From: GCA-2862585 sp965661345
Lineage (GTDB): Bacteria; Bacteroidota; Bacteroidia; Flavobacteriales; UBA7312
Direction of reading: 5' to 3'
Assembly: GCA_965661345.1 (NCBI GenBank)
Contig: CBFIDK010000001.1
Location: 186,001 to 250,000 of the forward strand
Length of the DNA stretch: 64,000 bases
This document shows, one piece after another, positions 35,072 through 43,696 of the stretch (its first letter is position 1; the number at the start of each line of letters is the position of its first letter). A program made the position numbers and the translations under genes. The notes beneath the pieces are model-generated. The model saw nothing but the letters and a program-made list of their open reading frames with translations, was not told the DNA's origin and did not search any database.

Positions 35072-35573
35072 ATAAAGCTTTTAGCTCAGAAGCGTCTTCT
35101 GGCTTCATTCTACCCGATAAAATTAGGCTCAACTGCCGTCTTCTTAAAGCGCCGTCAAAACGCTCTTTTTCTAAGTCAGACTCTGGCGTTATTGAGGGTA
35201 CTGCTATAGGATTTCCCAATTGATCAACAGCTACAAAAGTGTAAATGGCTTCATTACATTTTTGTCTGCCAGAGGTCGATTGGTTTTCCATCCAAACATC
35301 TACAAATACTTCCATAGACGATTTGAAGGCTCTAGAAACTTTGGCTTCTAGGGTTACAATACTTCCTCTGGGTATGGGTTTTTCAAAGGATACATTATTA
35401 ACCGAGGCCGTAACTACAATTCTACCACAGTGTCGGTGCGCCGATATGGCTGCTGCTATATCCATCCAATGGAGTAGTCGCCCACCCATTAAATTATCTA
35501 AATTATTTGTATCGTTAGGTAACACCATCTCGGTAAGAGTGGCTAAACTTTGTAAAGGTTTTTTAGAAGACAT
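35064..35573 (-). CDS. Acyl-CoA thioesterase, hotdog fold
   Basis: The protein has the hotdog signature of YciA/BFIT acyl-CoA hydrolases: LPNDTNNLDNLMGGRLLHWM near residues 18-37, where N22/D27-type residues and the following helix form the active site, then HRHCGRIVVTASVNNVSFEK. Length is 169 aa. Substrates are fatty acyl-CoAs of unknown length. It lies 3 nt after the HU/SPOR gene and its 3' end overlaps the convergent GT9 gene by 8 nt. Confidence 0.88.
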   Translation of the reverse strand: MSSKKPLQSLATLTEMVLPNDTNNLDNLMGGRLLHWMDIAAAISAHRHCGRIVVTASVNNVSFEKPIPRGSIVTLEAKVSRAFKSSMEVFVDVWMENQSTSGRQKCNEAIYTFVAVDQLGNPIAVPSITPESDLEKERFDGALRRRQLSLILSGRMKPEDASELKALFT

Positions 35574-35576
35574 TGT

Positions 35577-36560
35577 TTAGTGTGTTGATAGAAGCCAAGC
35601 ACTTGGATTGGTCTTCTTGATTTCACGTAAAGCAATAATTGCATCGGATGAGTCAACGAAACCATCGTATGAAACTCTGTAAAGTCCCGACTTACTTTTG
35701 CCTACAATTTTAGAGCTTGAAAAGTTTGATTTCTGAAGTTTTGAAATCATTTTGTTGGCGTTTCTTTCAGTTGAAAAAGCACCTGCTATGACAAAGTGTT
35801 TTGGCACTTCAACAGCAGCTGCCATATTGTTTTTTGCTTCGTAAAAAGTCAATACAGCATCTTCGATATTGTTGGTTGGACTTTCTACCTCAAATGAAGA
35901 GTAGGTAATGTTTGTGGTTTCAGCACTTTCAACATTTACAGTTGTTGAACTGGAAAAGGGAGAAAGGTTTGCGTAAACAGAATGTATTTTGTCTTTATTA
36001 GAAATGCCTAAAGCACTAACCATTAGAAGTGGAAGAAGCACAGCGGCAGCCTTTAGCCAAGGTTTTTTGTTGCTTGGTAAATGGGATTTGTCGATGTGTT
36101 TGATTTTTTCTTCAAAACGCTCTTGAACCGAAGTTCGTTGTATGGCCGGATATTGAATTGTAGAAAAGCCATAACTATCAAGCAAATGGTTTCTCGAATT
36201 GGATTGAACAAACAATACTTTTTCGTCAGAAGTCAACAATAAGGTGCCTACATCGTCTATAAATACCTTTTTGTAAAGCGATAAAGACTCATTTAAATTG
36301 AGGACGTATTTATCCAATTCTTTTTTAGCCTGCTTGAAGGTTAGCCCTTCTCCGACTGCAATTTCATTAACAAGTAAGCCGTCATTATTTTTAAGACTTC
36401 TATTAAAAACAATAGATTTCTTAGGGGCAAACATGTGATTAGTTCTGCTGTCGATAAAGGCAGATTCATAGTTGGCTACAAAGCCACCAAATTCTGGAAT
36501 AATCACACAATTATGCTCGCAAAGTAAATCCGATATGTGCTTGTTAATGTTTGCTTTCAT
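35577..36560 (-). CDS. HU-CCDC81 and SPOR domain envelope protein
   Basis: The 327-residue protein has two N-terminal CCDC81-like HU-type domains (residues about 1-55 and 60-120; CVIIPEFGGFVANYESAFID is typical), a membrane helix at about 169-186, and a C-terminal SPOR domain (about 253-327). SPOR domains bind denuded glycan strands at the division septum. The architecture is known mainly from Bacteroidota, and the partners are unknown. It has a one-mismatch -7 box (TACTTTAG) upstream, lies 3 nt before the thioesterase, and is followed by it on the minus strand. Confidence 0.88.
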   Translation of the reverse strand: MKANINKHISDLLCEHNCVIIPEFGGFVANYESAFIDSRTNHMFAPKKSIVFNRSLKNNDGLLVNEIAVGEGLTFKQAKKELDKYVLNLNESLSLYKKVFIDDVGTLLLTSDEKVLFVQSNSRNHLLDSYGFSTIQYPAIQRTSVQERFEEKIKHIDKSHLPSNKKPWLKAAAVLLPLLMVSALGISNKDKIHSVYANLSPFSSSTTVNVESAETTNITYSSFEVESPTNNIEDAVLTFYEAKNNMAAAVEVPKHFVIAGAFSTERNANKMISKLQKSNFSSSKIVGKSKSGLYRVSYDGFVDSSDAIIALREIKKTNPSAWLLSTH

Positions 36561-36590
36561 TGTTTTGCTAAAGTATTATTTTCATGAAGG

Positions 36591-37301
36591 CTACCCAAAT
36601 CTTTCAATAATTTTTTTTAAATCTTCTTCGGTATCAACTGAATAGGTGTCAAAAGCTGTTTTTTTCACCTTTATTTTTAAACCGTTTTCTAACCAACGCC
36701 ATTGTTCTAATTTCAGTTCTAATTCTTTTGGTGAAGGGGTTAAAAGTGAAATTTCTTTTAAAGTTTTGGAGCGAAAAGCGTAGAGTCCTATGTGTTTGTA
36801 AAAGGTGTCTTTTTGGAAAGGCTTATCGATTGTCCTATCAAATGAAACAGCCCATTCATTTTCATCAAATCGAACCTTTGGCTTATTGAAATTTTGTAAC
36901 TCATTCGACTCGTCAATTACTTGAGCCAGCGTAGCAATGTTGGTGTTTAAATCTGTAAAAGCAGCTATCAGTTGGTTAATTTGTTCGGCCTCAATAAAAG
37001 GTTCATCGCCTTGTACATTAACGATTACATCATACTCTTTCCCAATGGTTTCGACTACCTCAATGCATCGGTCTGTTCCGCTGAGGTGATTCTCTGAAGT
37101 CATAGTTACTTCACCTCCAAAAGAATGGACTTCACTAACAATTCGTTCGTCATCGGTGGCAACGATTACAGCATCAAGTTTGGAATGTTTTGCTTGCTCA
37201 TAAACACGTTGAATCATGCTTTTTCCAAGGATATCGATAAGTGGCTTGCCTGGCAGTCTGGTTGATTTGAATCTGGCAGGAATTATACCGAGCGTTTTCA
37301 T
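36591..37301 (-). CDS. kdsB: 3-deoxy-manno-octulosonate cytidylyltransferase
   Basis: KdsB activates Kdo as CMP-Kdo for lipopolysaccharide inner-core assembly. GIIPARFKSTRLPGKPL at residues 5-21 is the nucleotide-binding motif and NVQGDEPF (95-102) binds the metal. Length is 236 aa, close to the E. coli enzyme. The ATG overlaps the stop of the upstream TonB-dependent receptor gene by 4 nt, which suggests coupling although their functions differ. Its presence supports an organism with Kdo-type lipopolysaccharide. Confidence 0.94.
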   Translation of the reverse strand: MKTLGIIPARFKSTRLPGKPLIDILGKSMIQRVYEQAKHSKLDAVIVATDDERIVSEVHSFGGEVTMTSENHLSGTDRCIEVVETIGKEYDVIVNVQGDEPFIEAEQINQLIAAFTDLNTNIATLAQVIDESNELQNFNKPKVRFDENEWAVSFDRTIDKPFQKDTFYKHIGLYAFRSKTLKEISLLTPSPKELELKLEQWRWLENGLKIKVKKTAFDTYSVDTEEDLKKIIERFG

Positions 37302-39646
37302 AGGGATAAACTAAATTTTAGTGAATAGGAGCGAGGGGGCATCATATTTGAAGGCCTGCTTTGGTACTCTCTGTTTAATAGATTATTGGCGATGAATGAA
37401 AACGAAACCTTTTCAGAAAGTTGATAAATGAGCCTTGTGTCTACGATGAAATCGCCCTTATTCAATTTTTCTCTGGATTCGGGAATTCCTGGGACAATAG
37501 TTTCAAAAAGTGGCGAAACAAAAATATAATCAACGTTTTGCATAAAACTGTTATACCTGAAGCTTGTGCCAAATGACAGTTTTTTTCTTTTAAATTCAAC
37601 ATCCAACTTGGCAATGTGTTTGTGTCTGTATTTTAGAAATAACGTATTGGAGTCTAAAGAACTGGTATTGAAATAATTTAACTCAAGGCCGTAAACATCT
37701 TCTCCATAAGTTAAATAAGGGTCTTTTGGAATAGCGTTGATATAGGTGTATCCACCAATAAGGTTAATTTCAGTGCCATTAATTTTACCACTTGCTCCTG
37801 TTGAAAATTCTATACCAGATATTCGTGTGTCGCCTATGTTTATAGATTTGAATCCAACGCCTAAACTTTCGCTACTCACTTCTTCCCACTGCCCAAAGCT
37901 AAACTCCATCATGTTCTTGTACTCCATGATGAAAGCAGCAACATCCACATAGCCTTGCCAATCTCCAAATCGAAAGCCTTGTTTTACAGCTATTTCTGAG
38001 CTCCATCCTTCTTCGGCTTTTAGCTCAGGGTTTTGATAAACAAATATTCCCCCAGAAACTTCGGTTTCAATAAATAACTCTGCGATACTAGGGAACCTGT
38101 ACCCTTGACCGATTGATGACCTCAAAAAAGTGCCTTCTCCAATTTGGTAATTGACGCCTGCCCTAAAAACAGGTTTGGCAGCTTCAAAAGAATTGACAGA
38201 ATCTCCATCTATTAGATAAAGTTCGCTAGTTTCTAGTTTAAACTGTTCGTATCTAGCGCCAAGAGATAAATTAATTCGCTTACCTACTTTTTTGTCTAGC
38301 TGAGTGAAAATGGCATTATTTAGCTTGAAATTTTTTCCATTGAAAAGTTCCGCTTCAGCATCAACGTATTCATTCATTAAACCGCTCGTCCAATTTAGCC
38401 GTATTGACTCTATGTTTTTCTGGTACTGATATTCTGAATAATATGTTGAGGATTCGTTATCCTGACCATCTGGATCATTTTTTGTTTCGTTATCATTGAT
38501 AACCCTCATGTACCTTGTTCTAAGACTATGTTTGTCACCATTTTTTGGGTTTATGTAGGTAACAAAAGGATCAACATGAAAAACGTCACCGCTCGTTTTT
38601 GTTACGGAGCTATCCAAAGGAATATAAGCCTCATCATAGCTTTGCCAAATTAATGCGGAAGCAGTTTCGTTAAACAAGAAGTTCCCATTTATTCCATAAG
38701 AAAGGCCTTCTATTTTTTGGCTTTTATAGCGGGTATTAAAATTAAATCGCTTTCGGCTGGTTTCTTCGCCATATCGATAGCCTTCATCTTCTAGAAGAAA
38801 ACCACCGATAACCAAATCGAGGTTACCAATTTTTCGTTTGTGTAAAAAGTCAAAGCCGCTGATTAACCTTTTGTCATCTCCCCACCAATTTAAACTTTCA
38901 CGTCGGGCGTCATCATAGTAACCACTGTGAACATTGATTTTAGTTTCTGGCACATCACTCGGATAAGCCGTTCGAATATTAATAACGCCATTTAAGGCTG
39001 ATGAACCGTACAGAGCCGAAGATGCGCCTTTAATAATTTCAACTTGATTAATATTTTCTGTAGAAATTAAACTCCATTGAGCTTGTCCAGCATCGCCTGA
39101 AATCAAAGGCATATCGTCAACCAACACTTGGACTCTTGTTCCAGCGCCATAACTCCAACCGCTACCACCTCTTATATTGGCCTGACCATCGGTAATGTTT
39201 ACACCAGGAACCTGGTCAATAGCAGTCTGAATATTTGTGGTGTTTTTATTGGAGATAAAAGCAGGTTTTATAACTTCAACCGATACGGTTGTTTCTTCAA
39301 TACGTTGCTCGAACTTACCTGCTGAAACTACAACAGTTTCGATAAGCTTGGCATTGTCTACCATTTCAATAGTTTGTTGTTTGGATTCACCATTTTTTAG
39401 CCTGATGGTTTTTACAACATCTTTGAATCCAATGTAGCTGAAAGTAAGGGTATGTTCATTCTCTGAAAGCTTAATTTTGAAATTACCGTCAATGTCAGAT
39501 GTAGCAAGGCCTTTGCCATCTAGCAGTATGTTAACTCCAATTAGTGGTTCTGAATTAGATTTGTCCAAAACAGTACCATAATATTCTTGTGCATTTAATA
39601 GCTGAATACTACAAAAAAATAATAGGGTTAGAACTAACTTAATCAA
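37298..39646 (-). CDS. TonB-dependent receptor with carboxypeptidase-like regulatory domain
   Basis: This is an outer-membrane barrel that imports a ligand using TonB energy. After a signal peptide come a CarboxypepD_reg-like domain (GTVLDKSNSEPLIGVNI), a plug domain (NIRGGSGWSYGAGTRVQVLV, SSALYGSSALNGVINIRTAY) and a beta barrel ending RPSNMMPPRSYSLKFSLSL. I place the start at TTG 39646, giving a normal signal peptide (IKLVLTLLFFCSIQLLNA-Q). The longer ATG at 39694 would put its leader across the promoters of both divergent genes and touch the dprA start. Length is then 782 aa. Ligand unknown. The stop overlaps kdsB. Confidence 0.87.
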   Translation of the reverse strand: MIKLVLTLLFFCSIQLLNAQEYYGTVLDKSNSEPLIGVNILLDGKGLATSDIDGNFKIKLSENEHTLTFSYIGFKDVVKTIRLKNGESKQQTIEMVDNAKLIETVVVSAGKFEQRIEETTVSVEVIKPAFISNKNTTNIQTAIDQVPGVNITDGQANIRGGSGWSYGAGTRVQVLVDDMPLISGDAGQAQWSLISTENINQVEIIKGASSALYGSSALNGVINIRTAYPSDVPETKINVHSGYYDDARRESLNWWGDDKRLISGFDFLHKRKIGNLDLVIGGFLLEDEGYRYGEETSRKRFNFNTRYKSQKIEGLSYGINGNFLFNETASALIWQSYDEAYIPLDSSVTKTSGDVFHVDPFVTYINPKNGDKHSLRTRYMRVINDNETKNDPDGQDNESSTYYSEYQYQKNIESIRLNWTSGLMNEYVDAEAELFNGKNFKLNNAIFTQLDKKVGKRINLSLGARYEQFKLETSELYLIDGDSVNSFEAAKPVFRAGVNYQIGEGTFLRSSIGQGYRFPSIAELFIETEVSGGIFVYQNPELKAEEGWSSEIAVKQGFRFGDWQGYVDVAAFIMEYKNMMEFSFGQWEEVSSESLGVGFKSINIGDTRISGIEFSTGASGKINGTEINLIGGYTYINAIPKDPYLTYGEDVYGLELNYFNTSSLDSNTLFLKYRHKHIAKLDVEFKRKKLSFGTSFRYNSFMQNVDYIFVSPLFETIVPGIPESREKLNKGDFIVDTRLIYQLSEKVSFSFIANNLLNREYQSRPSNMMPPRSYSLKFSLSL

Positions 39647-39664
39647 CTTCTTTAAATTAAAGTT

Positions 39665-39672
39665 TAGATTTG
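39665..39672 (+). promoter_or_regulatory. -7 box for dprA
   Basis: TAGATTTG is an exact TAnnTTTG, 20 nt before the dprA ATG at 39693. It abuts a -7-like box for the divergent receptor gene. Confidence 0.55.
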
Positions 39673-39679
39673 CAAAGTA
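39673..39679 (-). promoter_or_regulatory. -7-like box for the TonB-dependent receptor gene
   Basis: Minus-strand TACTTTG is one base shorter than the TAnnTTTG consensus. It touches the dprA box back to back. If used, transcription starts near 39668, which fits the TTG start at 39646. Confidence 0.4.
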
Positions 39680-39692
39680 CAAATTTATTGCC

Positions 39693-40778
39693 ATGACACA
39701 AGAACTCATCTTTCATATTGGGCTCAATCAAATTAAAGGCATTGGCCCTGTTAACATTAAGAAAATCGTTGCTTATTGTGGTGGATTGGAAGCCGTATTT
39801 AGAGAGAAACAATCTAATCTTGAAAAGATTCCAAATGTTGGTCCAATTTTAGCCAGTCATATAAAAAACAGTTCTGTTATTTCAAAAGCGGAACAGGAGC
39901 TGGCTTTCATTCAGAAAAATAACATTTCTTGTATATCCTATTGGGGAGATAATTACCCTGAAAAACTAAAACATTGTAGAGATGCTCCGACCTTATTATT
40001 CGCAAAAGGAAATCTAAATCTTGATAACACCAAAATAATAAGTGTTGTTGGAACAAGAAACGCAACCTCCTACGGGCTTTCTTTTTGTAAAGATTTTATT
40101 AAAGATTTAGCACCTTACTCTCCTATAATTGTTAGTGGAATGGCCTATGGTATTGATAAGTTTGCTCACAAGGAGTCGGTCAATAATGGGCTTCAAACCA
40201 TTGGCGTTTTAGCGCACGGATTAGACACTATCTATCCCAAATTAAATAAAGACTTAGCAAGTCAGGTCTTTACAAACGGGGGCTTGATTACGGAGTTTGT
40301 TAGCTACACCAAATTAGTTAGAGAGAATTTTGTAAGAAGAAATAGAATTATTGCTGGACTTTCAGACGCCACTGTAGTTGTTGAAAGCAATACAAAAGGC
40401 GGCGCCATGATAACCGCAAGAATGGCAAACGCTTACAATAGAGAGGTGTTTGCCGTAGCGGGAAGAGTTAGCGATAAATACTCTTCGGGCTGTCATCATC
40501 TTATAAAAAACAATGAAGCACATTTGATAACTTCCGCAGGTGATTTAATTGCAAATTTAGGATGGGACAATGTTCAGGCTCCCGTTCAACAACAGCTATT
40601 CGACTGCACCCCTGAGGAAAAAGAACTGCTAAAGATAATATCATCTTGCGATGGCATTCACATAGACAATATACATGCTCTAAGTAGCTTTACCTTTCAA
40701 AAAACAAACAATCTACTGCTAAAATTAGAGCTTGAAGGTGTAATATATGCCAAACCAGGAAAATTATATTTCAGTTAA
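39693..40778 (+). CDS. dprA: DNA-processing protein DprA
   Basis: DprA loads RecA on incoming single-stranded DNA during natural transformation. The N-terminal SAM-like helices (LNQIKGIGPVNIKKIV) precede the Rossmann-like core with VVGTRNATSYGLSFCKDF, VSGMAYGIDKFAHKES, GGLITEFV and RNRIIAGLSDATVVVES, and a C-terminal winged helix (residues about 310-361). Length is 361 aa. It is divergent from a TonB-dependent receptor gene with overlapping promoters. DprA suggests but does not prove competence. Confidence 0.95.
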   Translation: MTQELIFHIGLNQIKGIGPVNIKKIVAYCGGLEAVFREKQSNLEKIPNVGPILASHIKNSSVISKAEQELAFIQKNNISCISYWGDNYPEKLKHCRDAPTLLFAKGNLNLDNTKIISVVGTRNATSYGLSFCKDFIKDLAPYSPIIVSGMAYGIDKFAHKESVNNGLQTIGVLAHGLDTIYPKLNKDLASQVFTNGGLITEFVSYTKLVRENFVRRNRIIAGLSDATVVVESNTKGGAMITARMANAYNREVFAVAGRVSDKYSSGCHHLIKNNEAHLITSAGDLIANLGWDNVQAPVQQQLFDCTPEEKELLKIISSCDGIHIDNIHALSSFTFQKTNNLLLKLELEGVIYAKPGKLYFS

Positions 40779-40785
40779 AAAGTTG

Positions 40786-40793
40786 TATATTTG
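40786..40793 (+). promoter_or_regulatory. -7 box for the M43 peptidase gene
   Basis: TATATTTG is an exact TAnnTTTG, 31 nt before the ATG at 40825 and 7 nt past the dprA stop. Confidence 0.5.
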
Positions 40794-40824
40794 GTGAAAG
40801 CTAATAAAACTTATTGAACTTAAC

Positions 40825-42156
40825 ATGAAAAAACTCACACTACTACTGTTGGCTATGCCATTTTTTGCGCAAAGTCAAACCTACCTAAGATGCGGAAGCG
40901 AACTAGTAAATCGACACTATCAAAATACCGACAATTCATTTTTAGAAAAACAACAACAAATTTTTGAAAGGGCAAAACAATGGTCAGATGCAAACCAAAG
41001 AAGTATTTCGCAATCTGAAGAAGTATTGCAAATACCGGTTGTTGTACATGTAATATATGAAAACGATGAGGAGAATTTGAGTGATGTTGTTATAAAATCT
41101 CAAATTGATGTGCTGAATGAAGATTATGGCAGAACAAATGCAGACACCACAGAAACTAGAGCTGTTTTTGATACAATTGCTGGTAAAGCCAACTTTCAAT
41201 TTTATTTAGCAACTGTTGACCCTGACGGAAACCCAAGCACTGGAATCACCAGAACATCGACAGACAAAACGATATTTATGTCGCAATCCGAATTAGACAA
41301 CGGTGAATTACTTGAATCAATGAAAAAACCGTCTAGTGGCGGAGTATCAGCATGGCCAACAGATGAATACATGAATATTTGGGTGTGTGATATATCCTTT
41401 GATGGTCAACTCGCTCTCCTTGGGTATGCTACACCTCCCAATAATTTGCCAAATTGGAATGGAGGAATAACAACGGACTCTCAATATGATGGAGTTGTTG
41501 TTCATTATTCTGTTTTTGGTAGAGATGCCGCTCCAGATGTCGGAGGGGGACAAATCGTTAACTTTTTAGGTCGGGTAGCTACTCATGAGACGGGCCATTA
41601 TTTTGGACTTAGACACGTTTGGGGCGATGGACCCTGCGGACATGAAGACGGTATTGATGACACTCCAGACGCTATTAATAGCGGCATGAATCAATGTAAT
41701 CATAATGCTAACACATGCGCAGATTCGCCTTATGACTTTCCAGATATGGTCGAGAATTTCATGGATTATTCGGCTCCATCTTGTCAAAATATGTTTACCA
41801 AAGGGCAGGTAGATTTTATGTATTCAGTGATAGTCAACAATCGGACCGATTTACCCGACACTATAGGAGGGTCTAACCCCAATAGCATTGCTAATAATCA
41901 ATACAACATGGCGGGTCTGTCTCTCTATCCAAACCCAGCAAAGGATAGATTAACAATAGATGTAAGCAACTTACAAGAGATTACCGACTTGCAAATTATG
42001 GACGTTACAGGCAAAGTGGTATGGAAGCAAACGTATTTATTGTCAAACTACAATGATCATATTGGTGTATCAACCAAAGAATTTTCAAGGGGTATTTATT
42101 TTTTAAACGCCACAAGTAAAAATTTAACCATTTCACGCAAGATAATACTGAATTAA
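40825..42156 (+). CDS. Secreted M43 family zinc metalloprotease with T9SS sorting domain
   Basis: M43 (pappalysin-type) proteases are extracellular zinc endopeptidases. The signal peptide ends near residue 17 (AQS-Q). The zinc site HETGHYFGLRH is at residues 254-264, with H254, H258 and H264 as ligands and E255 as catalytic base; the metzincin Met-turn may be NFMDYS. A type A T9SS sorting domain (LYPNPAKDRLTIDVS, RGIYFLNA) forms the last 80 residues. Length is 443 aa. It stands between dprA and gdhA with its own promoter. Likely role: degradation of external proteins. Confidence 0.92.
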   Translation: MKKLTLLLLAMPFFAQSQTYLRCGSELVNRHYQNTDNSFLEKQQQIFERAKQWSDANQRSISQSEEVLQIPVVVHVIYENDEENLSDVVIKSQIDVLNEDYGRTNADTTETRAVFDTIAGKANFQFYLATVDPDGNPSTGITRTSTDKTIFMSQSELDNGELLESMKKPSSGGVSAWPTDEYMNIWVCDISFDGQLALLGYATPPNNLPNWNGGITTDSQYDGVVVHYSVFGRDAAPDVGGGQIVNFLGRVATHETGHYFGLRHVWGDGPCGHEDGIDDTPDAINSGMNQCNHNANTCADSPYDFPDMVENFMDYSAPSCQNMFTKGQVDFMYSVIVNNRTDLPDTIGGSNPNSIANNQYNMAGLSLYPNPAKDRLTIDVSNLQEITDLQIMDVTGKVVWKQTYLLSNYNDHIGVSTKEFSRGIYFLNATSKNLTISRKIILN

Positions 42157-42264
42157 GGAGTAAATTCTTTTGATTTTTAATGCATGTCTCGATCAGATTT
42201 TATCCGAAGTCTTTTGTTGCATTAAGATATTTTAGAAAAAGGTTATTTGAATATTGAAAAATTA

Positions 42265-42272
42265 TACATTTG
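42265..42272 (+). promoter_or_regulatory. -7 box for gdhA
   Basis: TACATTTG is an exact TAnnTTTG, 20 nt before the ATG at 42293, in the 136-bp gap after the M43 gene. A TTTG lies at 42246-42249, a short spacing for a -33 box. Confidence 0.55.
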
Positions 42273-42292
42273 TCAACATAAATTACTAACTA

Positions 42293-43642
42293 ATGTCTAC
42301 AAAATACCAAGAAAAAATAGATGCATTTATGGCGGAAATTACCGCTAAAGATGCGCACGAGCCAGTTTTTATACAGGCCGTTCAGGAAGTAGCAGAAGCT
42401 ATTATCCCATTCATGGAAAATAATCCAAAGTATAAGTCTTCAAGATTGCTAGAACGTATTGTAGAGCCAGAGCGAACAATAATTTTTAGAGTTCCTTGGG
42501 TTGATGATGCTGGTAATACTCATGTAAACAGAGGCTTTAGAGTTGAATTTAACTCGGCAATTGGTCCTTATAAAGGAGGTTTACGTTTTCACCCATCGGT
42601 AAACTTAGGGATTCTTAAATTTTTGGGTTTTGAGCAAGTTTTTAAAAATTCACTCACAACCTTGCCAATGGGTGGAGGTAAAGGGGGCTCAGACTTTAAC
42701 CCTAAAGGAAAGTCAGATAATGAAGTAATGCGTTTTTGCCAATCCTTTATGACCGAATTGAGCAGACACATTGGTCCAAATACAGATGTTCCAGCTGGAG
42801 ACATTGGAGTTGGTGGAAGAGAAATAGGGTATTTATTTGGACAATATAAGCGTTTGAAAAATGAATTTACAGGTGTTCTTACTGGTAAAGGCATTAACTG
42901 GGGAGGCTCATTAATTCGTCCCGAAGCAACTGGCTACGGAACAGTTTATTTTGCGCAAAATATGTTAGCGACAAAAGGCGAAACTTTTGAAGGTAAAACT
43001 GTTGCAATTTCTGGTTCAGGAAATGTTGCTCAGTTTGCCTGTGAAAAAGCCACGCAGTTAGGCGCAAAAGTTGTAACTCTCTCAGATTCATCGGGTTTTG
43101 TTTACGATAAGGACGGCATCAATGCTGAGAAATTGGCATTTATTATGGAGCTTAAGAACGTAAAAAGAGGCCGTATTAAAGAATATGCTGACCACTACAA
43201 TTGTGAATTTTTCGAGGGCGAAAGACCTTGGAGTGTTCAGTGTGATATTGCCTTACCATGTGCTACTCAGAACGAACTTGACGGAAACGAAGCCGCCAGT
43301 TTGTTAGCTAATGGTTGTATTTGCGTATCTGAGGGGGCTAATATGCCTTCTACGCCTGAAGCAATAGAAGCATTCCACAAAGCAAAAATATTATTTGCGC
43401 CTGGAAAAGCATCAAATGCTGGAGGGGTAGCAACGTCTGGACTTGAAATGTCACAAAACTCTATCCGAATGAGTTGGACAAGAGATGAGGTTGACCAAAA
43501 ACTCAAGAAAATAATGAATGATATTCACGAGTCATGCGTCAAATACGGAACGGAAGGGGATTTCGTAGACTACGTAAAAGGAGCTAATATAGCAGGCTTT
43601 GTAAAAGTAGCAGACGCCATGTTAGACCAGGGTATTGTTTAA
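42293..43642 (+). CDS. gdhA: NADP-type glutamate dehydrogenase
   Basis: The enzyme interconverts glutamate and 2-oxoglutarate plus ammonia; the 449-aa hexameric type usually serves ammonium assimilation with NADPH. Conserved segments are GPYKGGLRFHPSVNLGILKF, the substrate-binding PMGGGKGGSDFNPKGKSD containing the catalytic Lys, PAGDIGVGGREIGYLFGQYK and the Rossmann motif SGSGNVAQFACEKA. It has its own promoter and ends in a hairpin terminator before kbl. Cofactor is inferred from family length. Confidence 0.96.
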   Translation: MSTKYQEKIDAFMAEITAKDAHEPVFIQAVQEVAEAIIPFMENNPKYKSSRLLERIVEPERTIIFRVPWVDDAGNTHVNRGFRVEFNSAIGPYKGGLRFHPSVNLGILKFLGFEQVFKNSLTTLPMGGGKGGSDFNPKGKSDNEVMRFCQSFMTELSRHIGPNTDVPAGDIGVGGREIGYLFGQYKRLKNEFTGVLTGKGINWGGSLIRPEATGYGTVYFAQNMLATKGETFEGKTVAISGSGNVAQFACEKATQLGAKVVTLSDSSGFVYDKDGINAEKLAFIMELKNVKRGRIKEYADHYNCEFFEGERPWSVQCDIALPCATQNELDGNEAASLLANGCICVSEGANMPSTPEAIEAFHKAKILFAPGKASNAGGVATSGLEMSQNSIRMSWTRDEVDQKLKKIMNDIHESCVKYGTEGDFVDYVKGANIAGFVKVADAMLDQGIV

Positions 43643-43660
43643 ACTAATTTAACAATAATT

Positions 43661-43686
43661 AAGAGGGAGGCAACTCCCTTTTTTTA
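43661..43686 (+). terminator. Terminator after gdhA
   Basis: Stem AGGGAG/CTCCCT (43664-43669 and 43674-43679) with a GCAA tetraloop of GNRA type, followed by seven Ts (43679-43685). Confidence 0.92.
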
Positions 43687-43696
43687 ATTCACATTT

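Noticed and set aside
42157..42292. Small RNA or extra gene in the 136-bp gap before gdhA
   Set aside because: Apart from the gdhA -7 box I see no hairpin with a T run and no open frame with a start signal.
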